Assembly: GCA_014860115.1 (NCBI GenBank)
Contig: JACZKK010000007.1
Coordinates: 1-40,352, forward strand
DNA from: Ignavibacteriaceae bacterium
GTDB taxonomy: Bacteria; Bacteroidota; Ignavibacteria; Ignavibacteriales; Ignavibacteriaceae
DNA: 40,352 bases
Reading direction: 5' to 3'
Under the pieces are notes generated by a model. That model made no database searches. It had not been told where the DNA came from and saw only the letters and a list, made by a program, of their open reading frames with translations. Both the position numbers and the translations under genes were made by a program. This document shows positions 1 to 7,425 of this stretch, piece after piece. Position 1 is the first letter of the stretch; each line of letters opens with the position of its first letter.

Positions 1-1512
1 GATTTTCAAAAAGGAAGACTTGCAATCGAAAACGAGATCACTGATCTAAAAGAACAGCTTGGCGAACAGGTGAGATTGTATTCATTCAATTATTCTGGTA
101 AAGAAGTTTTCAACTTTGGAATTGATGAGTTGAAAATTAACACTCAAATTTTTGAAAAAGATAAACCCATTAAATTCGATGCAACGGTTAAAAATTATTC
201 TGGCAGAACAAAGGATAATCTTGTTGTTTCTCTTTTCATTGACGGCGAAAGACTAGCACAGCAAAGTTTGAATCTGAATCCGGGTGAATCAAAAACTGCA
301 AACCTCGAAGCGCCAGCTAAAAAGTTTGGTTACAGTGAAGCTCTCGTTGAAATTGAGGAAGATGATATTCTGCAGGACAACAATCGTTTCTCTTCATTCT
401 TTATTCCTGAAAAAATTCCCGTATTGATTCTTGCTGATAATTTAAGCGATACAAAACTTGTAGAAGCAGCATTGAAATCAGTTTCAGATCAGGGCTATTT
501 TGATGTTATAGTAAAAAAAACTGAGCAGATTTCCGGCACTCAGCTAAATAATTTCCAGGCGATGATATTGGTTAGCAGCAGTTTTATAACTGCAAAGGAG
601 AAAGTGAATCAGTTCCTAAGCTCAGGAAAAGGGGTAATAATTTTTCCATCTTCTGAAACTAATTCAGCAGGATTTAATAATTCATTGAGTGCAATCGGAT
701 TAGCATCAGCGGGAACTTTTGTAAAGATGGAAGCGGGACAATTAATTCGTTTCAGTGAGACGGATTTCAATCATCCTGTATTTGAAAATATTTTTATGGA
801 TGAAAAGAAGAAGCAGGTTGAATCGCCTGATATAAATTCTTACTTTAAAATAAATCCTGCTGGTAAAGGTAAGAGCATAATAAAACTAGAAGATGAGAGC
901 AGTTTTTTTAGTGAGTATTCAGTTAATGGAGGAAAAATTTTATTATTCAACAGTTCGGCTGTTTTTTCGTGGAGTGATTTTCCAATTAAAAGTATCTTCG
1001 CTCCGTTAGTTACCAAATCAGTAATGTACCTTTCAACCAAAAATATAAGTGATGCAAATTTTCTGGCAGGCGAAACGATAAATGTTAATGTATCAGAAAG
1101 AAGTCTTCCACAAATTAAAATTGTAAGACCTGATAACAGAGAGGATTTAATTACCTTGGATGAAAATCAGAGATCGGATTTTATTTCATATAGTTCGACC
1201 TCCGCTGCCGGTAATTATAAATTCTTTTCCGGTGAAAAACTTTTAACCATGAGTAGTGTTAATACAGATCCGGCTGAATCTGTTACAGAGTATATTGGTG
1301 CTGGTGAGTTTGAAGAGTATCTTGAGGAAATAAATTTTAACGGTAGACATGTCCGGATTGATAAGAATGAAAACCCAACTCAAATGATTTTGCAGGCAAG
1401 ATTTGGGTCAGAATTGTGGCGATATTTTGTGCTTCTTGCAATCTTGTTAGCATTAGTTGAAATGACAATCGCACGAAATGCAAAAAAAGAATTGGAGGGA
1501 ATTAGTGCTTAG
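1..1512 (+). CDS. BatA-like membrane protein, C-terminal part (5' end outside window)
   Basis: The reading frame is open from the first base of the window, so this is the C-terminal part of a longer protein; the GTG at 70 lies inside it and is not a convincing start. The visible part has a CARDB-like beta-rich stretch, a glutamine-amidotransferase-like segment (VLILADNLSD, then GKGVIIFPSS) and one membrane helix close to the C-terminus (WRYFVLLAILLALVEM) with a short charged tail. This layout is typical of BatA/aerotolerance-type proteins, which begin with two membrane helices and often a VWA-like domain; those would be upstream and cannot be checked. In this family the gene often travels with moxR, a DUF58 gene, DUF4159 and DUF4175 genes. 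The last two are present about 18 kb downstream. The exact role is unknown; envelope or stress function is an inference. Confidence 0.7.
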   Translation, partial: DFQKGRLAIENEITDLKEQLGEQVRLYSFNYSGKEVFNFGIDELKINTQIFEKDKPIKFDATVKNYSGRTKDNLVVSLFIDGERLAQQSLNLNPGESKTANLEAPAKKFGYSEALVEIEEDDILQDNNRFSSFFIPEKIPVLILADNLSDTKLVEAALKSVSDQGYFDVIVKKTEQISGTQLNNFQAMILVSSSFITAKEKVNQFLSSGKGVIIFPSSETNSAGFNNSLSAIGLASAGTFVKMEAGQLIRFSETDFNHPVFENIFMDEKKKQVESPDINSYFKINPAGKGKSIIKLEDESSFFSEYSVNGGKILLFNSSAVFSWSDFPIKSIFAPLVTKSVMYLSTKNISDANFLAGETINVNVSERSLPQIKIVRPDNREDLITLDENQRSDFISYSSTSAAGNYKFFSGEKLLTMSSVNTDPAESVTEYIGAGEFEEYLEEINFNGRHVRIDKNENPTQMILQARFGSELWRYFVLLAILLALVEMTIARNAKKELEGISA

Positions 1513-1592
1513 TGTTTCTAAGTGATCTCAGTGTCTAAGTGGTGAAAAGTTTATTTACCACTAAGACACAAAGGACACAAAGTTTCACTAAG
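1508..1592. repeat. Imperfect inverted repeat of the CACTAAGACACAAAGGACAC type
   Basis: Two arms of about 35 nt face each other: 1508-1543 (CTTAGTG...GTGTCTAAGTGG) and 1557-1592 (CCACTAAGACAC...CACTAAG), separated by a short A/T loop. The innermost 13 bp pair with one mismatch. The right arm has a 9-nt periodicity (CACTAAGAC, ACAAAGGAC, ACAAAG). It lies between the stop of the BatA-like gene and the hflX start, and ends about 10 nt before the hflX ATG. It resembles the small dispersed repeats common in Bacteroidota genomes. It could form a hairpin in RNA and act on termination or hflX translation; that is inference. Confidence 0.7.
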
Positions 1593-1601
1593 GAAATAAA
1601 T

Positions 1602-2900
1602 ATGATAGAGATTACCAGAAAAATTAAAGAACGTGCAATGCTGGTTGCACTGCAGACACGACACGTAAATCGTGAACTTGTTGAAGAGCATCTTTCCGAA
1701 CTTGAAGAACTTGCTGATACTGCCGGTGCGGATTCAATCTTTAAAATCATACAATCAAAATCAGCAATCGATCCTGCGTTTTACATCGGCAAAGGAAAAG
1801 CAGAAGAATTAGCTCAGCTTGTTGAACTGAATGATATTGATCTCGTTATTTCTGATGATGATCTTACTCCTGTTCAGGTAAGAAATCTGGAGAAACTTTT
1901 TAACCGAAAGATCATTGATCGAAGCGGATTGATTCTCGATATCTTTGCTCTTCGTGCAAAAACCAAGGAAGCGAAAACTCAGGTCGAGCTTGCTCAGCTT
2001 GAATATATGCTTCCAAGATTAACACGTGCATGGACCCACCTTTCTAAGCAGTATGGGGGAATTGGTACAAAAGGTCCAGGTGAAACACAGATTGAAACTG
2101 ACAGAAGAATGATACGAACCAGGATCAGTCATCTGAAAGAAAAATTGAAAGAGATTGAATCGCAAAGACAAACTCAAAGCAAAGGTAGAAAAGATTTTGT
2201 GAGGATTTCAATTGCTGGTTACACGAATGCTGGAAAATCAACTTTATTTAATCTTCTAACCAAAGCAGATGTTTTTGCTGAAGATAAATTATTCGCAACA
2301 CTTGATTCAACAACACGCATAGTTAACTTTGATACGCTTGCCTCGGCGAAGCCTTCTGGCGGAGCCGGGAAAGAAAAAATTCTTATTAGCGATACAGTCG
2401 GATTTATAAGAAAACTTCCTGCTCATTTAGTTGCTTCGTTTAAAAGTACGCTTAATGAAGTAAGAGATTCGGATATAATTCTTCATATGATTGATCTTTC
2501 TCATCCGTACTATGAAGATCATTTGAGAGTTGTGGATGAAACTTTAAAGGAATTTGACAGCGAGCACAAAAAAGAAATTAAAGTTTTCAACAAGGTTGAT
2601 TCAGTTAGTGATAAAAGTGTTATTGAATACGTACGAAATAAATATCACGGAAGTGTAATAATCTCTGCTCAGAAAGGAATTAATATTTCTTCGCTGATCA
2701 AATCAATTGAAGCAACTATTAAAGATTCTTTTGTTGAAGAAGAAATCACTCTGAGAATTGAGCAGACAAAACTCGCATCCCAAATTCACGATCTAGCAGA
2801 AGTTACTTCCGTTAAATACGATCACGATACGGTTTTGTTTAAATTCAGAGCGAATAAAGAGAATTCGGAGAAGATTAAAAAGCTAATCTCGAAAGCTTGA
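1602..2900 (+). CDS. hflX: GTPase HflX
   Basis: Ribosome-associated GTPase of the Obg-HflX superfamily that binds the large ribosomal subunit and helps rescue or split stalled ribosomes. The 432-residue product has the N-terminal HflX domain (roughly 10-195), including the glycine-rich segment GGIGTKGPGETQIE, then the G domain: P-loop GYTNAGKST near residue 206, G3 motif DTVGF near 263, and NKVD. The ATG at 1602 is chosen because homology begins just after it (ITRKIKERAMLV). An in-frame upstream ATG at 1539 would translate through an intergenic repeat. Residues about 244-257 (DTLASAKPSGGAGK) form an extra loop between switch I and the DTVGF motif. It is about 11 residues longer than in the E. 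coli protein as I recall it and is encoded by locally GC-rich DNA. Identity is certain; the effect of the loop is unknown. Confidence 0.95.
   Translation: MIEITRKIKERAMLVALQTRHVNRELVEEHLSELEELADTAGADSIFKIIQSKSAIDPAFYIGKGKAEELAQLVELNDIDLVISDDDLTPVQVRNLEKLFNRKIIDRSGLILDIFALRAKTKEAKTQVELAQLEYMLPRLTRAWTHLSKQYGGIGTKGPGETQIETDRRMIRTRISHLKEKLKEIESQRQTQSKGRKDFVRISIAGYTNAGKSTLFNLLTKADVFAEDKLFATLDSTTRIVNFDTLASAKPSGGAGKEKILISDTVGFIRKLPAHLVASFKSTLNEVRDSDIILHMIDLSHPYYEDHLRVVDETLKEFDSEHKKEIKVFNKVDSVSDKSVIEYVRNKYHGSVIISAQKGINISSLIKSIEATIKDSFVEEEITLRIEQTKLASQIHDLAEVTSVKYDHDTVLFKFRANKENSEKIKKLISKA
2336..2370. repeat. GC-rich repeat-like in-frame insert in hflX
   Basis: A GC-rich stretch inside the otherwise AT-rich hflX gene. 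It contains two near-identical 9-mers, GGCGAAGCC and GGCGGAGCC, 4 nt apart, and encodes LASAKPSGGAG. The length difference from ordinary HflX is about 11 codons (33 nt), which matches the size of the stretch. It reads like a short dispersed repeat of Bacteroidota-type genomes that inserted without breaking the frame. That it is dispersed is inferred: no second copy is in the window. Confidence 0.5.
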
Positions 2901-2920
2901 TATTATTAGCCTCTTAATTC

Positions 2921-2973
2921 AACCTCTCCCTTAGTCCCTCTCCTTATTAAGGAGAGGGAAACAAGGTGAGGTC
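2921..2973. terminator. Palindromic repeat between convergent genes, possible bidirectional terminator
   Basis: The core 2936-2958 is a perfect 11-bp palindrome with a 1-nt centre (CCCTCTCCTTA / TAAGGAGAGGG). Flanking bases add imperfect pairing (ACCTCTCC against GGTGAGGT). It lies between the stop of hflX and the stop of the convergent beta-helix gene, so it is well placed to end both transcripts. There is no clear T-tract on the plus side. The sequence style (CCCTCTCC...GGAGAGGG) matches a widespread REP-like repeat, so the termination role is secondary inference. Confidence 0.55.
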
Positions 2974-2978
2974 ATTTT

Positions 2979-5063
2979 CTATTTGAGTAATAACATCTTT
3001 TTCGTTTCAACAAAATTTCCAGCTTTTAACCGATAGAAATAAACTCCGCTTGGAAGATTCGTTGCATTAAATTCTACCTTATGGTATCCAGCTTCTTTTT
3101 CTTCGTTTACTAATTGCCTTATTGTCTCTCCCAACGAGTTGTAAATGATTAACTCAACCTGTGATTTTAATGGTAAATTATATTTAATTGTTGTTACCGG
3201 GTTAAATGGATTCGGGTAATTTTGATAAAGTGCAAAATCTTGCGGTGCGATGTTTTCCACAATCACTTCATTACTGTATTCATAACTACCATTATAATCT
3301 ATCTGCTTTAATCTGTATGCAATTGATTTCATCTTAATGTTACTTATATCATCCGTATAAGAATAGATACTGAGTTCAGTAGTTGTTCCGTGCCCCTGAA
3401 CGAATCCAATATTTTCCCATTCCATATCATCTGTTTTCTTTTGAATCTCGAAGCCGCTATTGTTAGTTTCCGTTGCCGTAATCCATTCAAGCAGAACATT
3501 GTCATCAATTAATTCTGCAGAAAACGAAACTAACTCAACGGGAATAGTTTGATCAAAACTGGATACTCCCATATCTGTTATTGTACCGTCAGGATCAAGT
3601 GGACTGGTCGGATCTCCAGCATCTATACACGGAGATTTTGTTGAATCGGGAGTTGGCCAGTTGGACCATGTAATCTGGTAGTTGCCTGAGCCCGGATCTT
3701 CAAAGAGCGGATCGAGGAAGATATTATAACCCACATCGCAGGAATCGCCGTTATAGTTAGTGGTAACCAATTGTCCGAAGCCGGCAGGAACACCACCCGA
3801 TATATTTATGCCATTGCCGTAGAAATCGGAATATTTCAAGTATAAAATTGTTGCATCATTATGGATGGCTGCAGGGGAATTCAGGGAAAGTATGCTGTTT
3901 TTAATATGGATATTTGATGATGAAAAATATAATCCACTTCCGGTTGTACCGGTGTTATCGGCAATCGTACATTTATCGAAATAAGCATTGCTTTGGAAAA
4001 GGTATAAACCCCCACCTTCAAAAGCTTGATTATCAGCGATGATTGTATTTTCTATTGTTTTTCCAATATAGGGCCAATCATACAGATCACCATAGATCGC
4101 ACCACCTTTGCCCAGGGCACCGGTCACCTCGTTACCTATGAAACTAGAACTGTCTATAAATGTCATAGTATAACAACCACCAGTTTCTATAGATTCGGTG
4201 TGTATCCCTCCTCCATTATTTACAGCCGTGTTATAGCTGATATCCGATTGGGTGATATACAATGTATGCAAGATTAAGCTCTCAATCCATATTCCACCAC
4301 CCTCATCATCCGCATAATTGTAATCAACCGTACAATTATTAAGATGTAGTACAGGATTAGAACCGGCCAGGTAGCCAAACCCAATTCCACCACCATTTCC
4401 ATTCGTTGATACATTATGACTAATGATGCAATTCTGCATCTCCACAAATAAATTTGGTGGGTAGAAATAGATTCCACCGCCATCTCCGGAGAATCCTGTT
4501 GTTTTATTGTTTGTAATATCACAATCAGTGACGAATATGGTATCATTTGACACATTATAGAAACATATTCCGCCACCAAAGACTTCAGCAAGATTGTTGT
4601 GAATTGAGCAGTGCGATATTTCGGGGGGCAAAGAACTATAAACGTAAATCCCTCCACCACGGCGATCATGGAAACTACTTCCCAAAGTTGCTTTTCCATA
4701 CTCAATTATACAATATGCCAAATGGGAAGTGTGAGCAGAATTCATGAACCGTAAACCCCGCCAGCCGGTATCCGGTATAGCTGCAGTGAAGCGAATAGAG
4801 TCTGTTTGTGTACCAACCGCGTTAAGAATACCGTTTATAATGAATGGGTAATGTCCCTGGAAGATAACTTCTACACCAGGTTCAATTGTTAATGCAGAAT
4901 CAGTGTGAACGGTTATATCACCATTAATCTGAAATGGGGAATTTGCCGCTGTCCACATACCAGAAACATAACCTCCGGGTATAATTGTTTGCGAGTAAGT
5001 GGGACAAAGAGATATAAAAAATATTAATGCGATTGACACAAAGAAGAGAGAAAAGTTTTTCAT
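2979..5063 (-). CDS. Secreted right-handed beta-helix protein with T9SS type A sorting domain
   Basis: 694 residues. A signal peptide (about 1-24, MKNFSLFFVSIALIFF core) is followed by a long run of parallel beta-helix repeats (about 30-480) with recurring phrases such as GGGIYFYPP, GGGIGFG and NNGGGIH. This is the pattern of adhesins and polysaccharide-binding or -degrading proteins. Residues about 505-610 form the FN3-like linker common in these cargo proteins (VELVSFSAEL, then SGFEIQKK...EWENIGF). The last 80 or so residues are the T9SS sorting domain (YQNYPNPFNPVTT, ending SGVYFYRLKAG...MLLLK). The protein should be exported across the outer membrane by T9SS and surface-anchored or released. 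The linker loop here carries no repeat insert, so it is a useful reference for the other cargo proteins. No catalytic residues can be assigned. It is convergent with hflX and divergent from the ammonia-lyase gene. Confidence 0.9.
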   Translation of the reverse strand: MKNFSLFFVSIALIFFISLCPTYSQTIIPGGYVSGMWTAANSPFQINGDITVHTDSALTIEPGVEVIFQGHYPFIINGILNAVGTQTDSIRFTAAIPDTGWRGLRFMNSAHTSHLAYCIIEYGKATLGSSFHDRRGGGIYVYSSLPPEISHCSIHNNLAEVFGGGICFYNVSNDTIFVTDCDITNNKTTGFSGDGGGIYFYPPNLFVEMQNCIISHNVSTNGNGGGIGFGYLAGSNPVLHLNNCTVDYNYADDEGGGIWIESLILHTLYITQSDISYNTAVNNGGGIHTESIETGGCYTMTFIDSSSFIGNEVTGALGKGGAIYGDLYDWPYIGKTIENTIIADNQAFEGGGLYLFQSNAYFDKCTIADNTGTTGSGLYFSSSNIHIKNSILSLNSPAAIHNDATILYLKYSDFYGNGINISGGVPAGFGQLVTTNYNGDSCDVGYNIFLDPLFEDPGSGNYQITWSNWPTPDSTKSPCIDAGDPTSPLDPDGTITDMGVSSFDQTIPVELVSFSAELIDDNVLLEWITATETNNSGFEIQKKTDDMEWENIGFVQGHGTTTELSIYSYTDDISNIKMKSIAYRLKQIDYNGSYEYSNEVIVENIAPQDFALYQNYPNPFNPVTTIKYNLPLKSQVELIIYNSLGETIRQLVNEEKEAGYHKVEFNATNLPSGVYFYRLKAGNFVETKKMLLLK

Positions 5064-5354
5064 TATTCACCCCATTTAAAAGTGAAAGAAATATATATAA
5101 ACGATTTACTCGTAGGGAAATTTTCGGTAAGCAATATTCTGTTAGTACAAATTCGCATTACTCAGGACGCACAACAGTTTTTGAAAAGATAAAATTTCTA
5201 AATTAAATTTTGTTAATTTACTTGTTAGAAGCAACTTTGCTTGTCTATTGGTGATAGTTAGTAATTAGCAAGTAAATCATTAAAGAAATGGAATAATTTT
5301 ATTCATATGGAGAAAACTTCACTACAGGAATTTAAATAATGTAAACTATTGTAG
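5064..5354. other. Intergenic region between divergent genes
   Basis: AT-rich spacer between the start of the beta-helix gene (minus) and the ammonia-lyase promoter (plus). I see no ORF with a plausible ribosome binding site, no tRNA-like fold and no strong hairpin. It must contain the promoter of the minus-strand gene, but I cannot find a clear TAnnTTTG element in that direction. Confidence 0.5.
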
Positions 5355-5386
5355 TTTGGGAGCGGCTATCCTAATCTTTAATTTTG
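5355..5386 (+). promoter_or_regulatory. Bacteroidota-type promoter of the ammonia-lyase gene
   Basis: TTTG at 5355-5358, a 20-nt spacer, and TAATTTTG at 5379-5386. This matches the Bacteroidota primary-sigma promoter (-33 TTTG, -7 TAnnTTTG, spacer about 20). Transcription would begin near 5393, leaving a leader of about 45 nt before the ATG at 5438. It also argues against the in-frame upstream start at 5384, which would lie inside the -7 element. Confidence 0.6.
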
Positions 5387-5437
5387 CACTCACAATTCAT
5401 CATCATATTTTATCTACCAAAGGATAACAGGAAAGAA

Positions 5438-6961
5438 ATGGCAATTACATTAAACGGATCAGGATTAACAGTTGAAAAATTAGTCCGCATCGCAAGAAAT
5501 AAAGAACAAGTCGAACTCAGCAAAGACTCACTCGAAAGAATAAAAGCCTGCCGTGCAATGCTTGAGGAAAAAATCAAAGCACACGAAATTATGTATGGAG
5601 TTAACACCGGAATCGGAGAATTTTCTGAAGTTGTTTTGAATGACGACCAGGTAAAAGATTTTCAGAAGTATTTAATTTATAATCACGCAGCAGGTATTGG
5701 TGATCCAATGCCCATCGAATGGGTTCGTGGAGCAATTGCAGGAAGAATAAATGTTCACGCTCACGGAAATTCAGGATGCAGACCGGAGATAACTTTAACA
5801 CTTGTTGAAATGCTGAACAAAGATTGTATTCCAGTTGTGTGTGAGAAAGGTTCCGTCGGTGCTTGCGGCGATTTAGCTCCGATGTCACAAATCGCTTTGC
5901 TGATGATGGGAGAAGGAGAAGCATTTTATAAAGGAGAAAGACTTTCGGGAAATGTTGCATTTGAAAAAGCAGGAATAAAAGTTCCCGGGCTTCAAGCACG
6001 CGACGGACTTGCTACAATAAACGGTTCAAATTTTATGACTGCAATTGCTGCTCTTCACTTGTATGATATAAACAGATTCTTGAAGCAAGCTGAAATTGCC
6101 TGTGCAATGACGCTTGAAGCCCTTCTCGCAAATATGAAGCCTTACGATGTTCGTTTACATAAGCTTAGAGGATTTTCAGGTGCAGTAAGAAGTTCGCAAG
6201 CAATAAAAAAATGTATTGAAGGAAGTGATCTTCTAACTGGAAAGTTAAAAATAAAAGTTCAGGATGCTTATTCAATGCGTTCAACTCCTCAAGTTATCGG
6301 AGCCGCACATGATGCTGTTGCTTATGCCAAATCGCAAATTGAAATTGAGTTAAATGGAGTAGGGGACAATCCAATTTTTATTCCTGAAGATAAAATAGCT
6401 TTGACGGGTGCAAATTTCCAGGGCACTCCTGTTTCTCTTCCGATGGATATGATCAGTGCGGCTGTTACGATGGTGAGTGTTTTATCTGAAAGAAGAATGA
6501 ACAGGTTGAACAACCCAGCATTGAGTGTTGGATTACCTGCTTTCTTAACAAAAGGAGCGGGAATGTTTTCAGGTTTAATGTTGAGTCAATACACTGCTGA
6601 TACATTAATTGTTGAGCAAAGAATTTTATCAAATCCTGCTTCCACACAATCAATTCCCGCAGCCGCTGACCAGGAAGATTTTGTTTCAATGGGAATGAAC
6701 ACTGCACTGAAAAATCAGCAAATTCTTGATAACGCTTATGGAATCCTTGGAATAGAATTTATGGCTGCTGCACAAGCACTTGATTTTAGGAACCACACTA
6801 CTGGAAAAGGTGTTATAAAAGCAAAAGAAGTTATCCGCAGACACGTAGAATTTCTTGATATTGATCGTCCGCTATATAATGATCATAATAAGATGAAAGC
6901 ATTGGTTAAGTCTTGTGAGATACTTGAAGAAGTTGAGAAGGTTGTTGGTAGTTTGGAATAA
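5438..6961 (+). CDS. MIO-family aromatic amino acid / histidine ammonia-lyase with Ala-Cys-Gly triad
   Basis: Family enzymes remove ammonia non-oxidatively from histidine, phenylalanine or tyrosine (or shift the amine in aminomutases) using the electrophile MIO, made autocatalytically from Ala-Ser-Gly. The 507-residue product has the family motifs in register with Pseudomonas HAL: Tyr53 (YGVNTGIG), His83 (NHAAG), Asn195 (TINGSNF), the QDAYSMR motif with Tyr278, and QEDFVSMG. The triad reads Ala-Cys-Gly at 142-144 (GSVGACGDLAP), with codon TGC at 5864-5866 where serine is expected. NFQGTPV near 326-332 is closer to PAL/TAL enzymes than to the NFHAEPV form of HAL, so the substrate is unresolved. 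No hutU, hutI or hutG is nearby, which weakens a histidine-degradation role. The ATG at 5438 follows AGGAAAG. The S143C mutant of Pseudomonas HAL is known to mature to active enzyme, so activity is plausible. Confidence 0.88.
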   Translation: MAITLNGSGLTVEKLVRIARNKEQVELSKDSLERIKACRAMLEEKIKAHEIMYGVNTGIGEFSEVVLNDDQVKDFQKYLIYNHAAGIGDPMPIEWVRGAIAGRINVHAHGNSGCRPEITLTLVEMLNKDCIPVVCEKGSVGACGDLAPMSQIALLMMGEGEAFYKGERLSGNVAFEKAGIKVPGLQARDGLATINGSNFMTAIAALHLYDINRFLKQAEIACAMTLEALLANMKPYDVRLHKLRGFSGAVRSSQAIKKCIEGSDLLTGKLKIKVQDAYSMRSTPQVIGAAHDAVAYAKSQIEIELNGVGDNPIFIPEDKIALTGANFQGTPVSLPMDMISAAVTMVSVLSERRMNRLNNPALSVGLPAFLTKGAGMFSGLMLSQYTADTLIVEQRILSNPASTQSIPAAADQEDFVSMGMNTALKNQQILDNAYGILGIEFMAAAQALDFRNHTTGKGVIKAKEVIRRHVEFLDIDRPLYNDHNKMKALVKSCEILEEVEKVVGSLE

Positions 6962-6966
6962 TTTTT

Positions 6967-7407
6967 TTCACGCAAAGCCGCCAAGAACGCAAAGTTTAGA
7001 ATGACTGAAAATGAAATAGCGAAAATAGTTGTTGATTGTTGCTTTAAAATTCATACAACATTAGGTCCCGGTTTGTTTGAATCGGTTTATGAAAAGGCAT
7101 TGATTTATGAATTAGAAAAACGCGGATTGAATTTCGAACAACAAAAAGGAATTCCCGTTTACTATGATAATGTAAAAATGGAAATGGGTTTCAGAGCAGA
7201 TATAATAGTTGAGAATAAAGTTATATTAGAATTAAAATCTCAAGAAGTTTTAGCTCCGGTTCATTCAAAACAGTTATTAACTTATCTTCGAGTAACTGGT
7301 TTGAAACTTGGATTATTAATAAATTTTGGTGAAGCCTTAATTAAAAATGGTATTCATCGGATTGTAAACAATTTGTAATTCTTAGCGACTTTGCGTCTTG
7401 GCGTGAA
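6967..7407. mobile_element. Repeat-bounded element carrying a GxxExxY gene
   Basis: Inverted repeats flank a single gene. The left arm, 6967-6994, starts TTCACGCAAAGCCGCCAAGA. The right arm, about 7382-7407, reads in reverse complement TTCACGCCAAGACGCAAAG. The two align well once an 8-nt stretch present only in the left arm is skipped. The left arm ends about 6 nt before the ATG and the right arm begins within about 5 nt after the stop, so the element is little more than arms plus gene. No transposase is encoded, so movement would depend on the carried protein or act in trans. I see no clear target-site duplication. Calling it mobile is inference from this architecture. Confidence 0.5.
7001..7378 (+). 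CDS. GxxExxY protein (PD-(D/E)xK nuclease fold)
   Basis: 125 residues, the usual size for the GxxExxY family (PF13366-like). The family motif GLFESVY lies at 24-30. The nuclease-fold signature is visible as Asp67 (FRADIIV) followed by Glu77 and Lys79 (LELKS), so the residues for metal-dependent DNA cleavage are intact. The function of the family is not established. It is scattered through many genomes in several copies per genome, which suggests mobility. The gene is tightly enclosed by inverted repeats and sits between unrelated housekeeping genes (the ammonia-lyase and rmuC). There is no good Shine-Dalgarno; the bases before the ATG belong to the repeat arm (GCAAAGTTTAGA). Confidence 0.85.
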   Translation: MTENEIAKIVVDCCFKIHTTLGPGLFESVYEKALIYELEKRGLNFEQQKGIPVYYDNVKMEMGFRADIIVENKVILELKSQEVLAPVHSKQLLTYLRVTGLKLGLLINFGEALIKNGIHRIVNNL

Positions 7408-7425
7408 ATAAAAATTCTAAAATTT

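Noticed and set aside
1539-1601. In-frame upstream ATG for hflX
   Set aside because: It would translate the intergenic inverted repeat; homology begins at the ATG at 1602.
4274-4747. Open frames inside the beta-helix gene on either strand
   Set aside because: They are shadows of the repetitive gene at 2979-5063, without ribosome binding sites or family resemblance.
5384-5437. Upstream start for the ammonia-lyase
   Set aside because: The codon lies inside the -7 promoter element and has no ribosome binding site; ATG 5438 follows AGGAAAG and gives exact register with HAL numbering.
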